In this document: in pieces, positions 8,025 through 17,008 of the stretch
Numbering within the stretch: position 1 is the first letter of the stretch
Layout of the letters: each line of letters starts with the position of its first letter
DNA from: Caldibacillus thermoamylovorans
GTDB lineage: Bacteria > Bacillota > Bacilli > Bacillales > Caldibacillaceae
NCBI RefSeq assembly: GCF_000751775.1
Contig: NZ_CCRF01000067.1
Span: 1 to 36,178 of the forward strand
DNA: 36,178 nt
Reading direction: 5' to 3'
Notes under the pieces: model-generated
Told to the model about the DNA's origin: nothing
Database searches by the model: none
The model's input: the letters and a program-made list of their open reading frames with translations, nothing else
Position numbers and translations under genes: made by a program

Positions 8025-9824
8025 TTATTCCTTAGCGTCCTCTTCCTCATTCTTTAATGTTTCCATAATTGTTTCAGCTACATGTACCGGGATTCCAATG
8101 GCCCGAAAATCTTCTAAAGCAGCTTCTTTCATTTTCCTAACAGAACCGAAATGTTTAATTAGTTGCCTTTTCCGTTTCTCCCCAACACCTGGAATGTCGT
8201 CTAAAATGGAGTGAAACAATGTTTTTCCCCGAAGTTGTCGATGAAACGTGATTGCAAAGCGGTGAACTTCATCTTGAATTCGTTGCAGTAAATAAAATTC
8301 CTGACTATTCCGAGTAAGAGGAACCACTTCTAAAGGATCCCCAAATAAAAGATTGGATGTTTGATGCTTGTCATCTTTTACAAGACCGGCTACAGGTATT
8401 TCCAAATTCAATTCATTTTGTAGTATGTCTTTTGCAGCCTCAATTTGACCCTTTCCGCCATCAATTAAAATCAGGTCCGGAAGTGGTAAATTTTCTTTCA
8501 ACACACGTGAATATCGCCTGCGAACAACTTCCCGCATCGATTCATAATCATCCGGACCTTCTACGGTTTTTATTTTATATTTCCGGTATTGTTTTTTATC
8601 CGGTTTTCCATTTATAAAAACTACCATGGCCGATACGGGATTTGTCCCTTGAATATTTGAGTTGTCAAAGGCTTCAATTCGGTATGGAGGATAAATTCCC
8701 ATTTCTTGTCCTAATTTTTCAATGGCCTTAATCGTTCTTTCTTCATCTCGTTCAATAAGATAAAATTTTTCTTTCAAAGCAGCTGTCGCATTTTTTGTTG
8801 CTAACTGAACAAGCTCTTTTTTCTGACCACGTGCCGGCTGAATGATTTTTACGCCCAATAATTCTTTTGCCAACTCACCGTCAACTTCTTTTGACAGTAA
8901 AATTTCTTTCGGCTTAAAGTGGTTTGGTTTTTCATAAAATTGGCCAAGAAAAGTAAGCATTTCTTCCTCCGGGTCATCGTAAAACGGAAACATGGACACA
9001 TCCCGTTCAATTAATTTTCCTTGACGAATGAAGAACACTTGGACACACATCCACCCTTTATCCACCGCATACCCGAATACATCACGGTCAACAAAATCCT
9101 GCATGGTCATTTTTTGTTTTTCCATTGTTGTTTCTATGGCACTAATTTTGTCGCGATACTCTTTGGCTCGTTCAAAATCAAGAGCCTCCGAAGCTTCCAT
9201 CATTTTTTCCGTTAATTGTTTCTTTACTTCCGTGTAGCCTCCGTTTAAAAATTTGGTGATTTCATCGGTCATTTCTTTGTATGTTTCTTCACTTATATTA
9301 TTTACACAAGGAGCCAGACATTGGCCGATGTGATAGTAAAGGCATACGCGGTTCGGTAAGGTTGAGCATTTCCGCAAAGGATACAACCGATCCAACAATT
9401 TTTTTGTTTCCTTGGCCGCAAAGACATTCGGATATGGTCCAAAGTATTTCCCTTTATCTTTTTTCACCTTCCGAGTGATAATTAAGCGAGGGTGGCGTTC
9501 TGCTGTCAGTTTAATGAACGGGTAACTTTTATCGTCCTTCAGCATGACGTTATATTTTGGATTATGTTTTTTTATTAGATTCATTTCCAAAATCAATGCT
9601 TCAATATTGGATGAAGTGATAATATATTCGAAGTCCTCAATTTCGTTTACCAGTGCCTGTGTTTTGCCGTCGTGCGAACCGGTAAAGTATGAGCGAACAC
9701 GATTTTTCAATATTTTTGCCTTACCGACATAGATGATTGTACCCTGCCTGTCTTTCATTAAGTAGCAGCCGGGCTGGTTGGGTAACAAAGCTAGTTTTTC
9801 TTGAATAATCTTCTTTGATTCCAT
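8025..9824 (-). CDS. uvrC: Excinuclease ABC subunit C
   Basis: Makes the two incisions around DNA lesions in nucleotide excision repair with UvrA and UvrB. Domain order is complete. An N-terminal GIY-YIG nuclease ([19 protein letters not shown]) covers about residues 15-95, a UvrB-binding UVR motif lies near 200-235, and an RNase H-like second nuclease follows with [10 protein letters not shown] and [10 protein letters not shown]. Tandem helix-hairpin-helix motifs ([19 protein letters not shown]) are at the C-terminus. I chose the ATG eight bases after GGAG (599 residues); the frame also has a GTG three codons earlier. The gene follows trxA, as in B. subtilis. Confidence 0.97.
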   Translation of the reverse strand: MESKKIIQEKLALLPNQPGCYLMKDRQGTIIYVGKAKILKNRVRSYFTGSHDGKTQALVNEIEDFEYIITSSNIEALILEMNLIKKHNPKYNVMLKDDKSYPFIKLTAERHPRLIITRKVKKDKGKYFGPYPNVFAAKETKKLLDRLYPLRKCSTLPNRVCLYYHIGQCLAPCVNNISEETYKEMTDEITKFLNGGYTEVKKQLTEKMMEASEALDFERAKEYRDKISAIETTMEKQKMTMQDFVDRDVFGYAVDKGWMCVQVFFIRQGKLIERDVSMFPFYDDPEEEMLTFLGQFYEKPNHFKPKEILLSKEVDGELAKELLGVKIIQPARGQKKELVQLATKNATAALKEKFYLIERDEERTIKAIEKLGQEMGIYPPYRIEAFDNSNIQGTNPVSAMVVFINGKPDKKQYRKYKIKTVEGPDDYESMREVVRRRYSRVLKENLPLPDLILIDGGKGQIEAAKDILQNELNLEIPVAGLVKDDKHQTSNLLFGDPLEVVPLTRNSQEFYLLQRIQDEVHRFAITFHRQLRGKTLFHSILDDIPGVGEKRKRQLIKHFGSVRKMKEAALEDFRAIGIPVHVAETIMETLKNEEEDAKE

Positions 9825-9954
9825 ATTTTTCACTCCATAATGAGTGGGTTTATTTTTGAAAAGTCGACCGAAAAAATAAAGAGATTTTCGGAAGTCGTAT
9901 AATTGTTAAAAAGGCCATTGATTTTTCAACTGCGTAGCCTATACTCTAAGTGCT

Positions 9955-10026
9955 GTGAAGCATTCTTTGTGCACTTATGTGATAGAAATTTAAAATTGAA
10001 AAAATATCCTTTTCTCGTAGCTAAAA
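9955..10026 (+). repeat. Dispersed repeat R1, copy D (decayed)
   Basis: GTGCACTTATG, then AAATTGAAAAA and a TAGCTA end, in the same order and spacing as copies A to C, but with many substitutions in the long hairpin. It lies in the trxA-uvrC spacer. Confidence 0.5.
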
Positions 10027-10050
10027 AAACAGCCCAAATTAGGACTGCCT
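10023..10050 (-). terminator. Rho-independent terminator of trxA
   Basis: The minus strand reads CAGTCC-TAATTT-GGGCTG followed by TTTTTTT, about 30 bases after the trxA stop. Part of its T tract is shared with the end of repeat R1 copy D. Confidence 0.75.
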
Positions 10051-10077
10051 TCATTTAATATTCTTGGCTAATAAAAA

Positions 10078-10392
10078 TTACAGATGATTGTTGATTACTT
10101 CCTCCAATGCTTCTTTCGGACGGTAGCCGATCACTTTATCAACAATTTCTCCATCTTTGAAGAAAATTAATGTTGGAATACTCATAACCCCGTATTTAGC
10201 AGCAGTTTCTTGATTTTCATCAACATCAAGTTTAACGATTTTCACTTGATCGCCCATTTCTGAGTCAATTTCTTCAAGAACCGGTGCTATCATTTTACAA
10301 GGTCCACACCAAGTTGCCCAGAAATCTGCGACAACCAGACCTTTACTTGTTTCTTCAGCAAAGTTTTGATCCGTTGCTTTTACAATTGCCAT
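10078..10392 (-). CDS. trxA: Thioredoxin
   Basis: A general cytoplasmic disulfide reductant, reduced by thioredoxin reductase. The 104-residue protein has the whole thioredoxin fold, the active site WCGPCK at residues 28-33, and the cis-proline region SIPTL. The start ATG follows AGGAGGGG. An extended -10 promoter lies at 10433-10441 and a terminator follows, so it can be expressed alone. Confidence 0.98.
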   Translation of the reverse strand: MAIVKATDQNFAEETSKGLVVADFWATWCGPCKMIAPVLEEIDSEMGDQVKIVKLDVDENQETAAKYGVMSIPTLIFFKDGEIVDKVIGYRPKEALEEVINNHL

Positions 10393-10432
10393 AGGTTAAA
10401 CCCCTCCTATACGATTTATCGCTATCGACAGT

Positions 10433-10441
10433 AGTATATCA
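10433..10441 (-). promoter_or_regulatory. Extended -10 promoter of trxA
   Basis: The minus strand reads TGATATACT, an extended -10 element, about 40 bases upstream of the trxA ATG. The -35 region is weak. Confidence 0.55.
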
Positions 10442-10544
10442 CTGTAAGTAATGTTTTGTGAAACATTTGGCTCATAAACCATTTTACCCTAAACGTGAAA
10501 AAATAACCAACACTATGACTCTAATTACAGGATTGTGGTATTTT

Positions 10545-10670
10545 AAACGTGCAGTAACACCCCCACCTCAAGATTCTGAGTTTAGAATGAAGATAAGTTG
10601 CCCGCATGCGTCCGATTGGTTCAACTAACTATCTTTTTTGGGCATGAAGAACCCCCACTGCTATTCAAAA
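10545..10670 (-). repeat. Dispersed repeat R2, copy 2
   Basis: The minus strand carries GCAGTGGGGG, a loop with CCCA, TTAGTTGAACCAATCGGAC, GCGGGCAACTT, AAACTCAGAATCTTGAGG and TTACTGCACGTT, in the same order as copies 4 and 5. It fills most of the 332-base gap between etfA and trxA. Confidence 0.8.
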
Positions 10671-10672
10671 TG

Positions 10673-10715
10673 AAAGTCCGGTTCTCGCACCATTATCGGT
10701 TGAGTGCCGGACTTT
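10673..10715 (-). terminator. Terminator of the etf operon
   Basis: AAAGTCCGG and CCGGACTTT form a nine-bp stem with an inner CTC/GAG and ACC/GGT extension, ten bases after the etfA stop. The T tract is weak and broken, so termination may be partial. Confidence 0.6.
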
Positions 10716-10724
10716 ACATATATT

Positions 10725-11702
10725 TTATGCATTGACTTTTAATTTCTTAAATTCTTCTGTTAAAAGCGGCACCACTTCGAACAGGTCACCGACGATTCCG
10801 TAATCTGCCACTTTGAAGATATTGGCTTCCGGATCTTTATTAATCGCAACAATAACTTTTGAATTAGACATACCGGCTAAATGTTGGATAGCACCGGAAA
10901 TGCCGCAAGCAATGTAAAGATCAGGGGTAACAACTTTCCCTGTTTGACCGATTTGCAATGAATAGTCACAGAAACCGGCATCACATGCACCCCGGGATGC
11001 TCCGACAGCACCGCCTAATACATCCGCAAGTTCTTGCAACGGTTTAAACCCGTCTGCACTCTTTACGCCGCGCCCACCGGCAACAACGACTTTTGCTTCT
11101 GATAAATCGACACCTTCACTTGCTTTTCTGACTACTTCTTTAATGATCGTACGTAAATCTTTTATTTCTACTTCAAGAGTACTTACGTCACCGCTCCGGG
11201 ATTCGTCTTTATCAAGGGGCGCAATATTATTTGGTCTTACTGTTGCAAAAATAATCCCATCTGTTACGATTTTCTTTTCAAATGCTTTCCCTGAGTAAAT
11301 TGGACGAGTAAAAACAACATTATCTCCGGCAACTTCGACATCGATTACATCAGATATTAAACCGGCATCCTGCTTACTGGCAACCTTTGGTGATAAGTCT
11401 TTCCCAAGTGAGGTATGACCAAAAATAATTGCTTCCGGATCTTCCTCGTTCACAACTGCAATAAATGCTTGTGAAAAACCGTCTGAACTGTAATTGCTTA
11501 ACTTATCATTTTCTACAACAACAACCCGATCAGCACCATAGTGAATTAGCCCTTCTGCTAAATTCCGAACAGATTCACCAAGCAGTACACCTACTACTTC
11601 GCCGCCTTCAGAAACGGTTTTCGCAGCGGCAATTGCTTCATAAGAAACATTTCTTAAGTTTCCGTCTTTCACTTCAGCTAAAACTAACACTTTTCTTCCC
11701 AT
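10725..11702 (-). CDS. etfA: Electron transfer flavoprotein alpha subunit
   Basis: Forms a heterodimer with EtfB that takes electrons from acyl-CoA dehydrogenases during fatty-acid beta-oxidation and passes them toward the respiratory chain. The 325-residue protein has the N-terminal nucleotide-type domain and a C-terminal FAD-binding domain with [37 protein letters not shown] and [20 protein letters not shown]. The ATG follows AAGGAGGG. It lies 84 bases after etfB and closes the cluster. Confidence 0.97.
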   Translation of the reverse strand: MGRKVLVLAEVKDGNLRNVSYEAIAAAKTVSEGGEVVGVLLGESVRNLAEGLIHYGADRVVVVENDKLSNYSSDGFSQAFIAVVNEEDPEAIIFGHTSLGKDLSPKVASKQDAGLISDVIDVEVAGDNVVFTRPIYSGKAFEKKIVTDGIIFATVRPNNIAPLDKDESRSGDVSTLEVEIKDLRTIIKEVVRKASEGVDLSEAKVVVAGGRGVKSADGFKPLQELADVLGGAVGASRGACDAGFCDYSLQIGQTGKVVTPDLYIACGISGAIQHLAGMSNSKVIVAINKDPEANIFKVADYGIVGDLFEVVPLLTEEFKKLKVNA

Positions 11703-11786
11703 TATTTACCCTCCTTGTTGAAATAACCATGAACAGGTTGAATTTCCTAATATCATCGCTCCGAAAATCAAATAAATTTCCTATCA

Positions 11787-12560
11787 TTAAACGACTTTGG
11801 CTTCTTTATGAAGCAAGGATACTAATTCTTGTACTTGATCCTTTAATTCGCCTTCCAAAATTTTCCCGGCTTCCCGCTTTGGTGGCAGATAAACTTCAAT
11901 TGTTTTCGTTTTTGCTTCGACATCCTCTTCATCAATATCTAAATCATCCAGTTCCAGTTCTTCCAACGGTTTCTTTTTCGCTTTCATAATCCCCGGTAAG
12001 GACGGATATCTTGGTTCATTCAATCCTTGTTGTGCTGTAACTAATAATGGAAGTGTGGCTTCAATCTTTTCTTCGTCTCCTTCAACATCACGGACAACGC
12101 TTACATGATTGCCGTCAATTTTTAAATCCGTTATCGTTGTGATATATGGAATACCTAACAAATCAGCAACCCGTGGTCCAACTTGACCGGTTCCGTTATC
12201 AATGGCAACATTTCCGGCAATAACTAAATCCGGTTCCTTATCTTTTAAATACTCAGCAATTATTTTTGCTGTTGTATATTGGTCGCAAACTTCCAAGTCA
12301 TCTTCCACATTAATTAAAACTGCTTTATCTGCCCCCATAGCCAATGCAGTACGTAATTGTTTTTCGGCATCTTCACCGCCAACTGTTACAACCGTTACTT
12401 CACCGCCATGCTCATCACGGACTTGAATGGCCTCTTCTACGGCATATTCGTCATATGGATTGATGATGAATTCTGCACCATCTTCATTGATTGAGCCATT
12501 CGCAATCGTTATTTTTTCTTCCGTATCAAAAGTTCTTTTCAATAATACAAAAATATTCAT
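11787..12560 (-). CDS. etfB: Electron transfer flavoprotein beta subunit
   Basis: Partner of EtfA in the acyl-CoA dehydrogenase electron carrier. The 257-residue length is typical. Motifs include the N-terminal NIFVLLKRTFDTEEK, the NPYDEYAVEEA block, DLVIAGNVAIDNGTGQVGP and the recognition-loop region TAQQGLNEPRYPSLPGIMKA. The ATG follows AGGAGGGAG. It follows fadB in the FadR-regulated cluster. Confidence 0.97.
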   Translation of the reverse strand: MNIFVLLKRTFDTEEKITIANGSINEDGAEFIINPYDEYAVEEAIQVRDEHGGEVTVVTVGGEDAEKQLRTALAMGADKAVLINVEDDLEVCDQYTTAKIIAEYLKDKEPDLVIAGNVAIDNGTGQVGPRVADLLGIPYITTITDLKIDGNHVSVVRDVEGDEEKIEATLPLLVTAQQGLNEPRYPSLPGIMKAKKKPLEELELDDLDIDEEDVEAKTKTIEVYLPPKREAGKILEGELKDQVQELVSLLHKEAKVV

Positions 12561-12612
12561 TCATTGCTCCCTCCTAAGATTGTTTAATAGATTTTGATGT
12601 TAATAAAATGAT

Positions 12613-12633
12613 TAGCACCTAATAAGGTGTTAT
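12613..12633 (-). terminator. Weak hairpin between fadB and etfB
   Basis: The minus strand reads ACACCT-TATT-AGGTGC followed by an AT-rich run without a clean T tract. It may be an mRNA processing or attenuation point within the fadB-etfBA transcript. Position and structure only. Confidence 0.3.
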
Positions 12634-12707
12634 TGAAAGAGTTGTGCCAAATAGAATATCAGCTATATTAACCTTTTTGGAAAATGGGTTAAGCGGTAAC
12701 GATAAAA

Positions 12708-13481
12708 TTATTTACCTACAAAATTCGGTTTTCTCTTCTCAATAAAAGCTTGAATTCCTTCTTTTGCATCTTCTGTTCGGAATACTTCGCTGAACCATTT
12801 TGCTTCTTGCTCAATTCCTTCAGCAAATTGTTCTGTTTTTGTATATTTTAATAGATTAATAACGGCTTTAACTGAAGCAGGACTTTTGCTGGCAAACTTT
12901 TCCGCCAGTTTCATTGTTTCTTCAAATAGTTTTTCTTCCGGAAATGCCCGTAATGCCAAACCATACTGACAGGCTTCTGTGCCGCTAATCGGTTCACTTG
13001 TAATCATCATTTCCAATGCTATTTGTTCACCTACATATTTCGGTAAGCGCTGTGTTCCGGCAAATCCGGGAATAATACCGAGTGACAACTCAGGAAGTCC
13101 CAGTATCGCATTTTCACTTACAAGACGGATATGGCAGCCCATTGCCAATTCAAGACCTCCGCCTAAGGCAGCACCGTGAATGGAGGCAATAATCGGTTTT
13201 GGATATTGCTCAATTTTATCCATTAATTGTTGACCGTTTCTTGCCAATTCATAGGCCTTTTCTTGTGACCCAATTGTTGTAAATTCCCGTATATCTGCAC
13301 CCGCACAGAAGAATTTCCCTTCTCCTCGAATGACGATCACCCGCACATCATCATTTGTAGAAAACTCTGTCAACATCTCATCCAATTCCAGCAAAAGTTC
13401 TTGAGAAAGTGCGTTTGCCGGTGGACGATTTATCGTAATAACTGCTATTTTTCCTTCTATTTGTGCGTGTAAAAAAGCCAT
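12708..13481 (-). CDS. fadB: Enoyl-CoA hydratase (FadB-type)
   Basis: Hydrates trans-2-enoyl-CoA to 3-hydroxyacyl-CoA in beta-oxidation. It is a single-domain crotonase of 257 residues. Key parts are the oxyanion-hole segment GAALGGGLELAMGC and the PELSLGIIPGFAGTQRL segment. Glu residues in both segments correspond to the two catalytic glutamates of enoyl-CoA hydratases. I use the second ATG, because AAGGGGG directly abuts the first one and gives proper spacing only to the second. It lies between fadR and etfB, as in B. subtilis. Confidence 0.93.
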   Translation of the reverse strand: MAFLHAQIEGKIAVITINRPPANALSQELLLELDEMLTEFSTNDDVRVIVIRGEGKFFCAGADIREFTTIGSQEKAYELARNGQQLMDKIEQYPKPIIASIHGAALGGGLELAMGCHIRLVSENAILGLPELSLGIIPGFAGTQRLPKYVGEQIALEMMITSEPISGTEACQYGLALRAFPEEKLFEETMKLAEKFASKSPASVKAVINLLKYTKTEQFAEGIEQEAKWFSEVFRTEDAKEGIQAFIEKRKPNFVGK

Positions 13482-13530
13482 TTCCATCCCCCTTAAAGTG
13501 AAACTAAATTTTCTTATTCTATTTATTTAA

Positions 13531-13630
13531 ATGTTCGTACCCGAGACTAATTACTCCTCACCGTTAAGAAATGTTTCACACTTAAAAATTTTTGTTTAAG
13601 CTTTACGGCAAGTGACCGGGTACGAAGCAT
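13531..13630. repeat. 100-bp inverted-repeat segment between fadR and fadB
   Basis: TTCGTACCCG near the left end pairs with CGGGTACGAA near the right end. Inner partial pairing adds TCACCGTTAAG with CTTTACGG...GTGA, and CTTAAA with TTTAAG. The whole segment folds back on itself, like a small MITE or an mRNA processing element. No second copy was seen in the window. Confidence 0.5.
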
Positions 13631-13646
13631 AAAATAAATATTCCCC

Positions 13647-14234
13647 TTAGTTTTTGTTACCGCAGCCGTTTATCAGCAACTGATGGACTTTCGGTGCCAG
13701 ACCGACCAAATCATATTTATGGTCATTCATGATCCATGTCGTTACCGTTTCATCAATTGTACCGAAAATCATTTGTCTGGCAAGTCGGATATCTAAATCT
13801 TTATCAAACTCACCTTTTTCTATCCCTTCTACTAATATCTTATCGACAAGTTTTAAATAGCCTTTTAATATGCTATTAATTTGCAGGCGTAAATCTTTGT
13901 TTGTCTGGCGTAATTCAAGCTGAGTAACAATAGCAAGATGATAATCTTCAGATAATCTGCGGAAATGATTTTCAATTAAAAGTAACAGTTTCTCTGAAGC
14001 CGTGTTTTTACTTCTCGTTACTTCCTCTAAATCCGTAATGAAATGACCCATTTTTTCCCGAAATAAGGAAATTAATATATCTTCCTTATTCTTAAAATAG
14101 AGATAAATGGTTCCATCAGCAACTCCTGCTTGTTTTGCAATTTTTGAAACTTGTGATTGGTGATAACCGTTTTCGGCAATCGTAATAACTGCGGCATCAA
14201 TAATTTGCATGTACTTTGGTTTTTGATTTTTCAA
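13647..14234 (-). CDS. fadR: Fatty-acid degradation repressor FadR (TetR family)
   Basis: Represses beta-oxidation genes until long-chain acyl-CoA binds. The 195-residue TetR-family protein has an N-terminal helix-turn-helix (QVSKIAKQAGVADGTIYLYF, then KNKEDILISLF) and a helical ligand/dimer domain. The start is TTG, about seven bases after AAGGTG. A near-perfect FadR palindrome lies just upstream (14284-14313), so it represses itself. It sits between lcfA and fadB, the gene order known for the B. subtilis lcfA operon. Confidence 0.95.
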   Translation of the reverse strand: MKNQKPKYMQIIDAAVITIAENGYHQSQVSKIAKQAGVADGTIYLYFKNKEDILISLFREKMGHFITDLEEVTRSKNTASEKLLLLIENHFRRLSEDYHLAIVTQLELRQTNKDLRLQINSILKGYLKLVDKILVEGIEKGEFDKDLDIRLARQMIFGTIDETVTTWIMNDHKYDLVGLAPKVHQLLINGCGNKN

Positions 14235-14283
14235 ATTCGTTCACCTTCAAATTTTACTTTTGTCATTCTTTGTTGTAGAGAAA

Positions 14284-14313
14284 GAGATATGAATGAATAA
14301 TCATTCATATCTC
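14284..14313. promoter_or_regulatory. FadR operator upstream of fadR
   Basis: The core TGAATGAATAATCATTCA (14290-14307) fits the FadR consensus, and the palindrome extends outward through GAGATA and TATCTC with only the centre mismatched. It is about 50 bases upstream of fadR and overlaps a likely promoter (TTGAGA-N17-TCATAT). Confidence 0.85.
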
Positions 14314-14373
14314 AATAATAAAAGTTAATTTATCATTTGTCAATTGTATACCATGATTTAATATTATATTTCG

Positions 14374-16074
14374 TTATGCTTTCTTCTCATTAAGTTCATT
14401 TAACTTTCTTTTTTCTTCTTCCACTAACTGGCGACGTAAAATCTTCCCGACTGTTGTTTTAGGCAGTTCATCCCGAAATTCATACTTTCTTGGAACTTTA
14501 TAAGCGGCCAAATTTTTCCGGGCGAATTTGTTTAATTCGTCTTCGGTGACAGTTGTACCTTCTTTTAATACAATATATGCTTTGACCGTTTCACCTCGAT
14601 AAGGATCAGGTACACCGGCAACGACAACTTCTTTAACAGCCGGATGTTCATATAATACTTCCTCAATTTCTCTAGGATAAATATTATAGCCACTCGCAAT
14701 GATCATATCCTTTTTGCGATCAACAATATAAAAATATCCTTCTTCATCCATATAACCCATGTCTCCGGTATGTAGCCATCCGTCTTTTAAAACCTCTTGT
14801 GTTTCTTCCGGCCGATTCCAATAGCCTTTCATCACTTGAGGTCCTTTGACAACCAGTTCGCCAATTTCTCCTACAGGCAGCGGTTCTCCTGTTTCCACAG
14901 ACCGAATTTCCGCCAATGTATCCGGCCATGGTAATCCGATACTGCCCTTTACACGTTCGCCATCCCATAATAAATTTGCATGAGTAACCGGTGATGATTC
15001 AGTAAGTCCATATCCCTCTACTAATTTTCCCCCGGTTAATCTTTCAAATTGCTCCTGAACTTCGACAGGTAACGGAGCCGAGCCGCTTATACAACTATCG
15101 ATTGAAGATAAATCATATTTCGATAATTCAGGATGGTTCAACATTCCGATATACATTGTTGGTGCTCCCGGGAACATCGTCGGGCGCTGGCTTTGAATCG
15201 TTTTTAATAATACTTCCGGATCCGGCTTCGGAATTAACACCATTTTTGAAGCCTGTAAAATAGATAAAATCATGACAGTCGTCATCCCGTATACATGGAA
15301 AAACGGCAATGCACCGAGAACAATTTCTTCTCCTTCTCTGCATTTATACAACCATGCTTGACACATTTTTGTATTTGCGATCAAATTTTTATGGGTCAAC
15401 ATAACCCCTTTTGGAAACCCTGTTGTTCCGCCGGTATATTGCAAAATTGCCAAGTCTTCTTCAAAATTAATGTTCATAATCGGTTCTTGAAGTGCCGGAT
15501 GCTTCATTATTTCCGTAAATAAATGATCATTCCCCTTATGTTCAACCTTCACAGAAAAACCGTATTGTTTCTTTTGAATAAACGGATATACAAGATTTTT
15601 CGGAAATGGTAAGTAGTCTTTAATAACCGTTATAATAATATGCTCCAGTTCTGTTTCTCCTTGAATCTTCTTAATACGTGGAAATAGGATATCCAATGCG
15701 ACGATTGCCTTGGCACCCGAGTCTTTCATTTGAAAGGCCAGTTCTCTTTCAGTGTACATTGGATTTGTTTGAACAACAATCCCACCTGCCATCATAACCC
15801 CATAAAAACTAATGACGGATTGTGGAGTGTTTGGCAGCATAATCGCCACCCGATCCCCTTTTTGAATACCAATTTTCTGCAAGTATCCGGCAAATTTTAA
15901 CGCTGAATCATATAACTCCTGGTAAGATAATTCCTTACCATTGAAATGAATCGCTATTTTGTTCGGATACTTTTCTGCTGTGTTTTTCAATAATTGCTGC
16001 AAAGAAGTCTCCTCAAAGGTAAGTGTGTGCGGAATTTGTGGCGGATAATGTTTCAACCACGGTTTATTTTCCAT
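14374..16074 (-). CDS. lcfA: Long-chain acyl-CoA synthetase
   Basis: Activates fatty acids to acyl-CoA at the expense of ATP, the entry step to beta-oxidation and the source of the FadR inducer. The 566-residue adenylate-forming enzyme has the AMP-binding P-loop YTGGTTGFPKG (about residue 225), YGLTESSP, the GDMGYMDEEGYFYIVDRKKD hinge region and the C-terminal PKTTVGKILRRQL with the catalytic lysine. The ATG follows GGGGGGAG. A cre site overlaps its promoter (16135-16163). I see no FadR box upstream. Confidence 0.96.
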   Translation of the reverse strand: MENKPWLKHYPPQIPHTLTFEETSLQQLLKNTAEKYPNKIAIHFNGKELSYQELYDSALKFAGYLQKIGIQKGDRVAIMLPNTPQSVISFYGVMMAGGIVVQTNPMYTERELAFQMKDSGAKAIVALDILFPRIKKIQGETELEHIIITVIKDYLPFPKNLVYPFIQKKQYGFSVKVEHKGNDHLFTEIMKHPALQEPIMNINFEEDLAILQYTGGTTGFPKGVMLTHKNLIANTKMCQAWLYKCREGEEIVLGALPFFHVYGMTTVMILSILQASKMVLIPKPDPEVLLKTIQSQRPTMFPGAPTMYIGMLNHPELSKYDLSSIDSCISGSAPLPVEVQEQFERLTGGKLVEGYGLTESSPVTHANLLWDGERVKGSIGLPWPDTLAEIRSVETGEPLPVGEIGELVVKGPQVMKGYWNRPEETQEVLKDGWLHTGDMGYMDEEGYFYIVDRKKDMIIASGYNIYPREIEEVLYEHPAVKEVVVAGVPDPYRGETVKAYIVLKEGTTVTEDELNKFARKNLAAYKVPRKYEFRDELPKTTVGKILRRQLVEEEKRKLNELNEKKA

Positions 16075-16134
16075 ATTCTCCCCCCCTGTGTTTAAAAAAC
16101 AAAATGTAAATGATATTTTTGCTCCCTATTAATA

Positions 16135-16163
16135 ATAATATCTAATTTTAAAAACGTTTACAA
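16135..16163 (-). promoter_or_regulatory. lcfA promoter
   Basis: The minus strand has TTGTAA-N17-TATTAT, about 60 bases upstream of the lcfA start. The -35 lies inside the cre site at 16149-16162. Confidence 0.55.
16149..16162 (-). promoter_or_regulatory. cre site (CcpA) at lcfA
   Basis: TGTAAACGTTTTTA matches 13 of 14 positions of the cre consensus TGWAARCGYTWNCW. It covers the -35 of the lcfA promoter, so CcpA binding would block initiation. Carbon catabolite repression of the FadR regulon is known in B. subtilis. Confidence 0.7.
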
Positions 16164-16234
16164 GTTCAAATTTTTCTAAAATAAAAAATCTATTGTGAAC
16201 TACTGAACATTATTATATACTTTCAAAAGTACAG

Positions 16235-16283
16235 AAAAAGCTGCTTTGGAAAAAACTATACACATAGTCTCCAAAGCAGCTTT
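16235..16283 (-). terminator. Strong terminator after the DUF350 gene and small ORF
   Basis: The minus strand reads AAAGCTGCTTTGGA, a loop of about 19 bases, TCCAAAGCAGCTTT and further T bases. The 14-bp stem is perfect. It ends the minus-strand transcript coming from mutS2. Confidence 0.9.
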
Positions 16284-16326
16284 CATTGTTTCTCTTAAAA
16301 TATGATATTTTACAAGTACAGAATGA

Positions 16327-16438
16327 TCCCCGCTGATTGACAGGTGAACCAATCAGGCACAAGCGGCGAATCCCTTTACCTATCTTCCGCGACGACTCCA
16401 ATCTTGAAGTAGGACTTTGACTCTCCGTTAAGAGTAGA
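16327..16438 (+). repeat. Dispersed repeat R2, copy 3 (degenerate)
   Basis: The plus strand keeps CCCCGCTGAT, GGTGAACCAATCAGGCAC, ACCTATCTTCC, CAATCTTGAAGTAGGACTT and CCGTT in the R2 order, with substitutions and a broken first arm. Its end overlaps the stop of the small ORF at 16428. It occupies most of the 353-base gap 16075-16427 together with the terminator. Confidence 0.65.
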
Positions 16439-16517
16439 ACAAAAAATATAGAATTCCAAAAAGCAGAAAAATTCCACAACAAACGAGCAAGATTTTTCCA
16501 AGTTTCTCCAAAGCCAT
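16428..16517 (-). CDS. Putative 29-residue single-pass membrane peptide
   Basis: A short ORF starts ATG 13 bases after the DUF350 stop codon. The peptide opens MALEKLGKILL and continues as one hydrophobic helix (VCCGIFLLFGILYFLFYS) to its end, so it would be a one-span membrane peptide with a short basic N-terminal part. AGGGGAG is present but only about two bases before the ATG. The last codons overlap repeat R2 copy 3. I do not recognise a family. It could be a genuine small membrane protein of the mutS2-DUF350 transcript, or chance. Confidence 0.4.
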   Translation of the reverse strand: MALEKLGKILLVCCGIFLLFGILYFLFYS

Positions 16518-16530
16518 TTCTCCCCTTACC

Positions 16531-16941
16531 TTAAATGATGCCGGCACCGATTACATAAGATAAACCGACAGATATGACCATGGAAATAAATCCAACGGCT
16601 CTGTTATCATTTGCAATTTGTTCATCGACATTAAATGTTGGTGTTAAAAATTCAAAAATGTAATAGGCAGTCAGGAGGAGGAGAAAGCCGAAACACCCCC
16701 AACCAACCATCACAAATAATGTGTCATTATGCGTAATAGAGAAACGGAAAATATTTAGGATACCGAAAATTTTTCCTCCTGTGGCCATTGCAACCGCCAT
16801 ATTGCCATTCTTAATTTCTTCCCAGTTATTATACTTAGTGACCAGCTCAAAAATGGCTAAAAAGACAAACGTACATAAAATAGCAACACTGAAATTTGCT
16901 GAATGGATAACCATACTGCTCTCCCAAAAATCTTTCATCAT
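16531..16941 (-). CDS. yshE: DUF350 membrane protein (YshE-like)
   Basis: An integral membrane protein of about 136 residues with four hydrophobic segments, matching the DUF350 family. Recognisable parts are a charged N-terminus, the GNMAVAMATGGKIFGI segment and the NDNRAVGFISMVISVGLSYV segment near the C-terminus. Function is unknown. I start at the ATG behind GAGGGAT; a neighbouring ATG one codon later is equally possible. It follows mutS2 by 67 bases, as yshE follows mutSB in B. subtilis. Confidence 0.85.
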   Translation of the reverse strand: MMKDFWESSMVIHSANFSVAILCTFVFLAIFELVTKYNNWEEIKNGNMAVAMATGGKIFGILNIFRFSITHNDTLFVMVGWGCFGFLLLLTAYYIFEFLTPTFNVDEQIANDNRAVGFISMVISVGLSYVIGAGII

Positions 16942-17008
16942 AATATCCCTCATTTATATATGTTTGTTGTTACAATGTACCCCTAGGAAAGACGCCCATT
17001 CTTGCCAG

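Noticed and set aside
11465-11989. A 174-codon plus-strand frame
   Set aside because: It is antisense to etfA and etfB, low-complexity in leucine and without a start signal.
16213-16482. An 89-codon minus-strand frame downstream of the DUF350 gene
   Set aside because: It runs through a perfect terminator hairpin and repeat R2 copy 3 and has no ribosome site or family resemblance.
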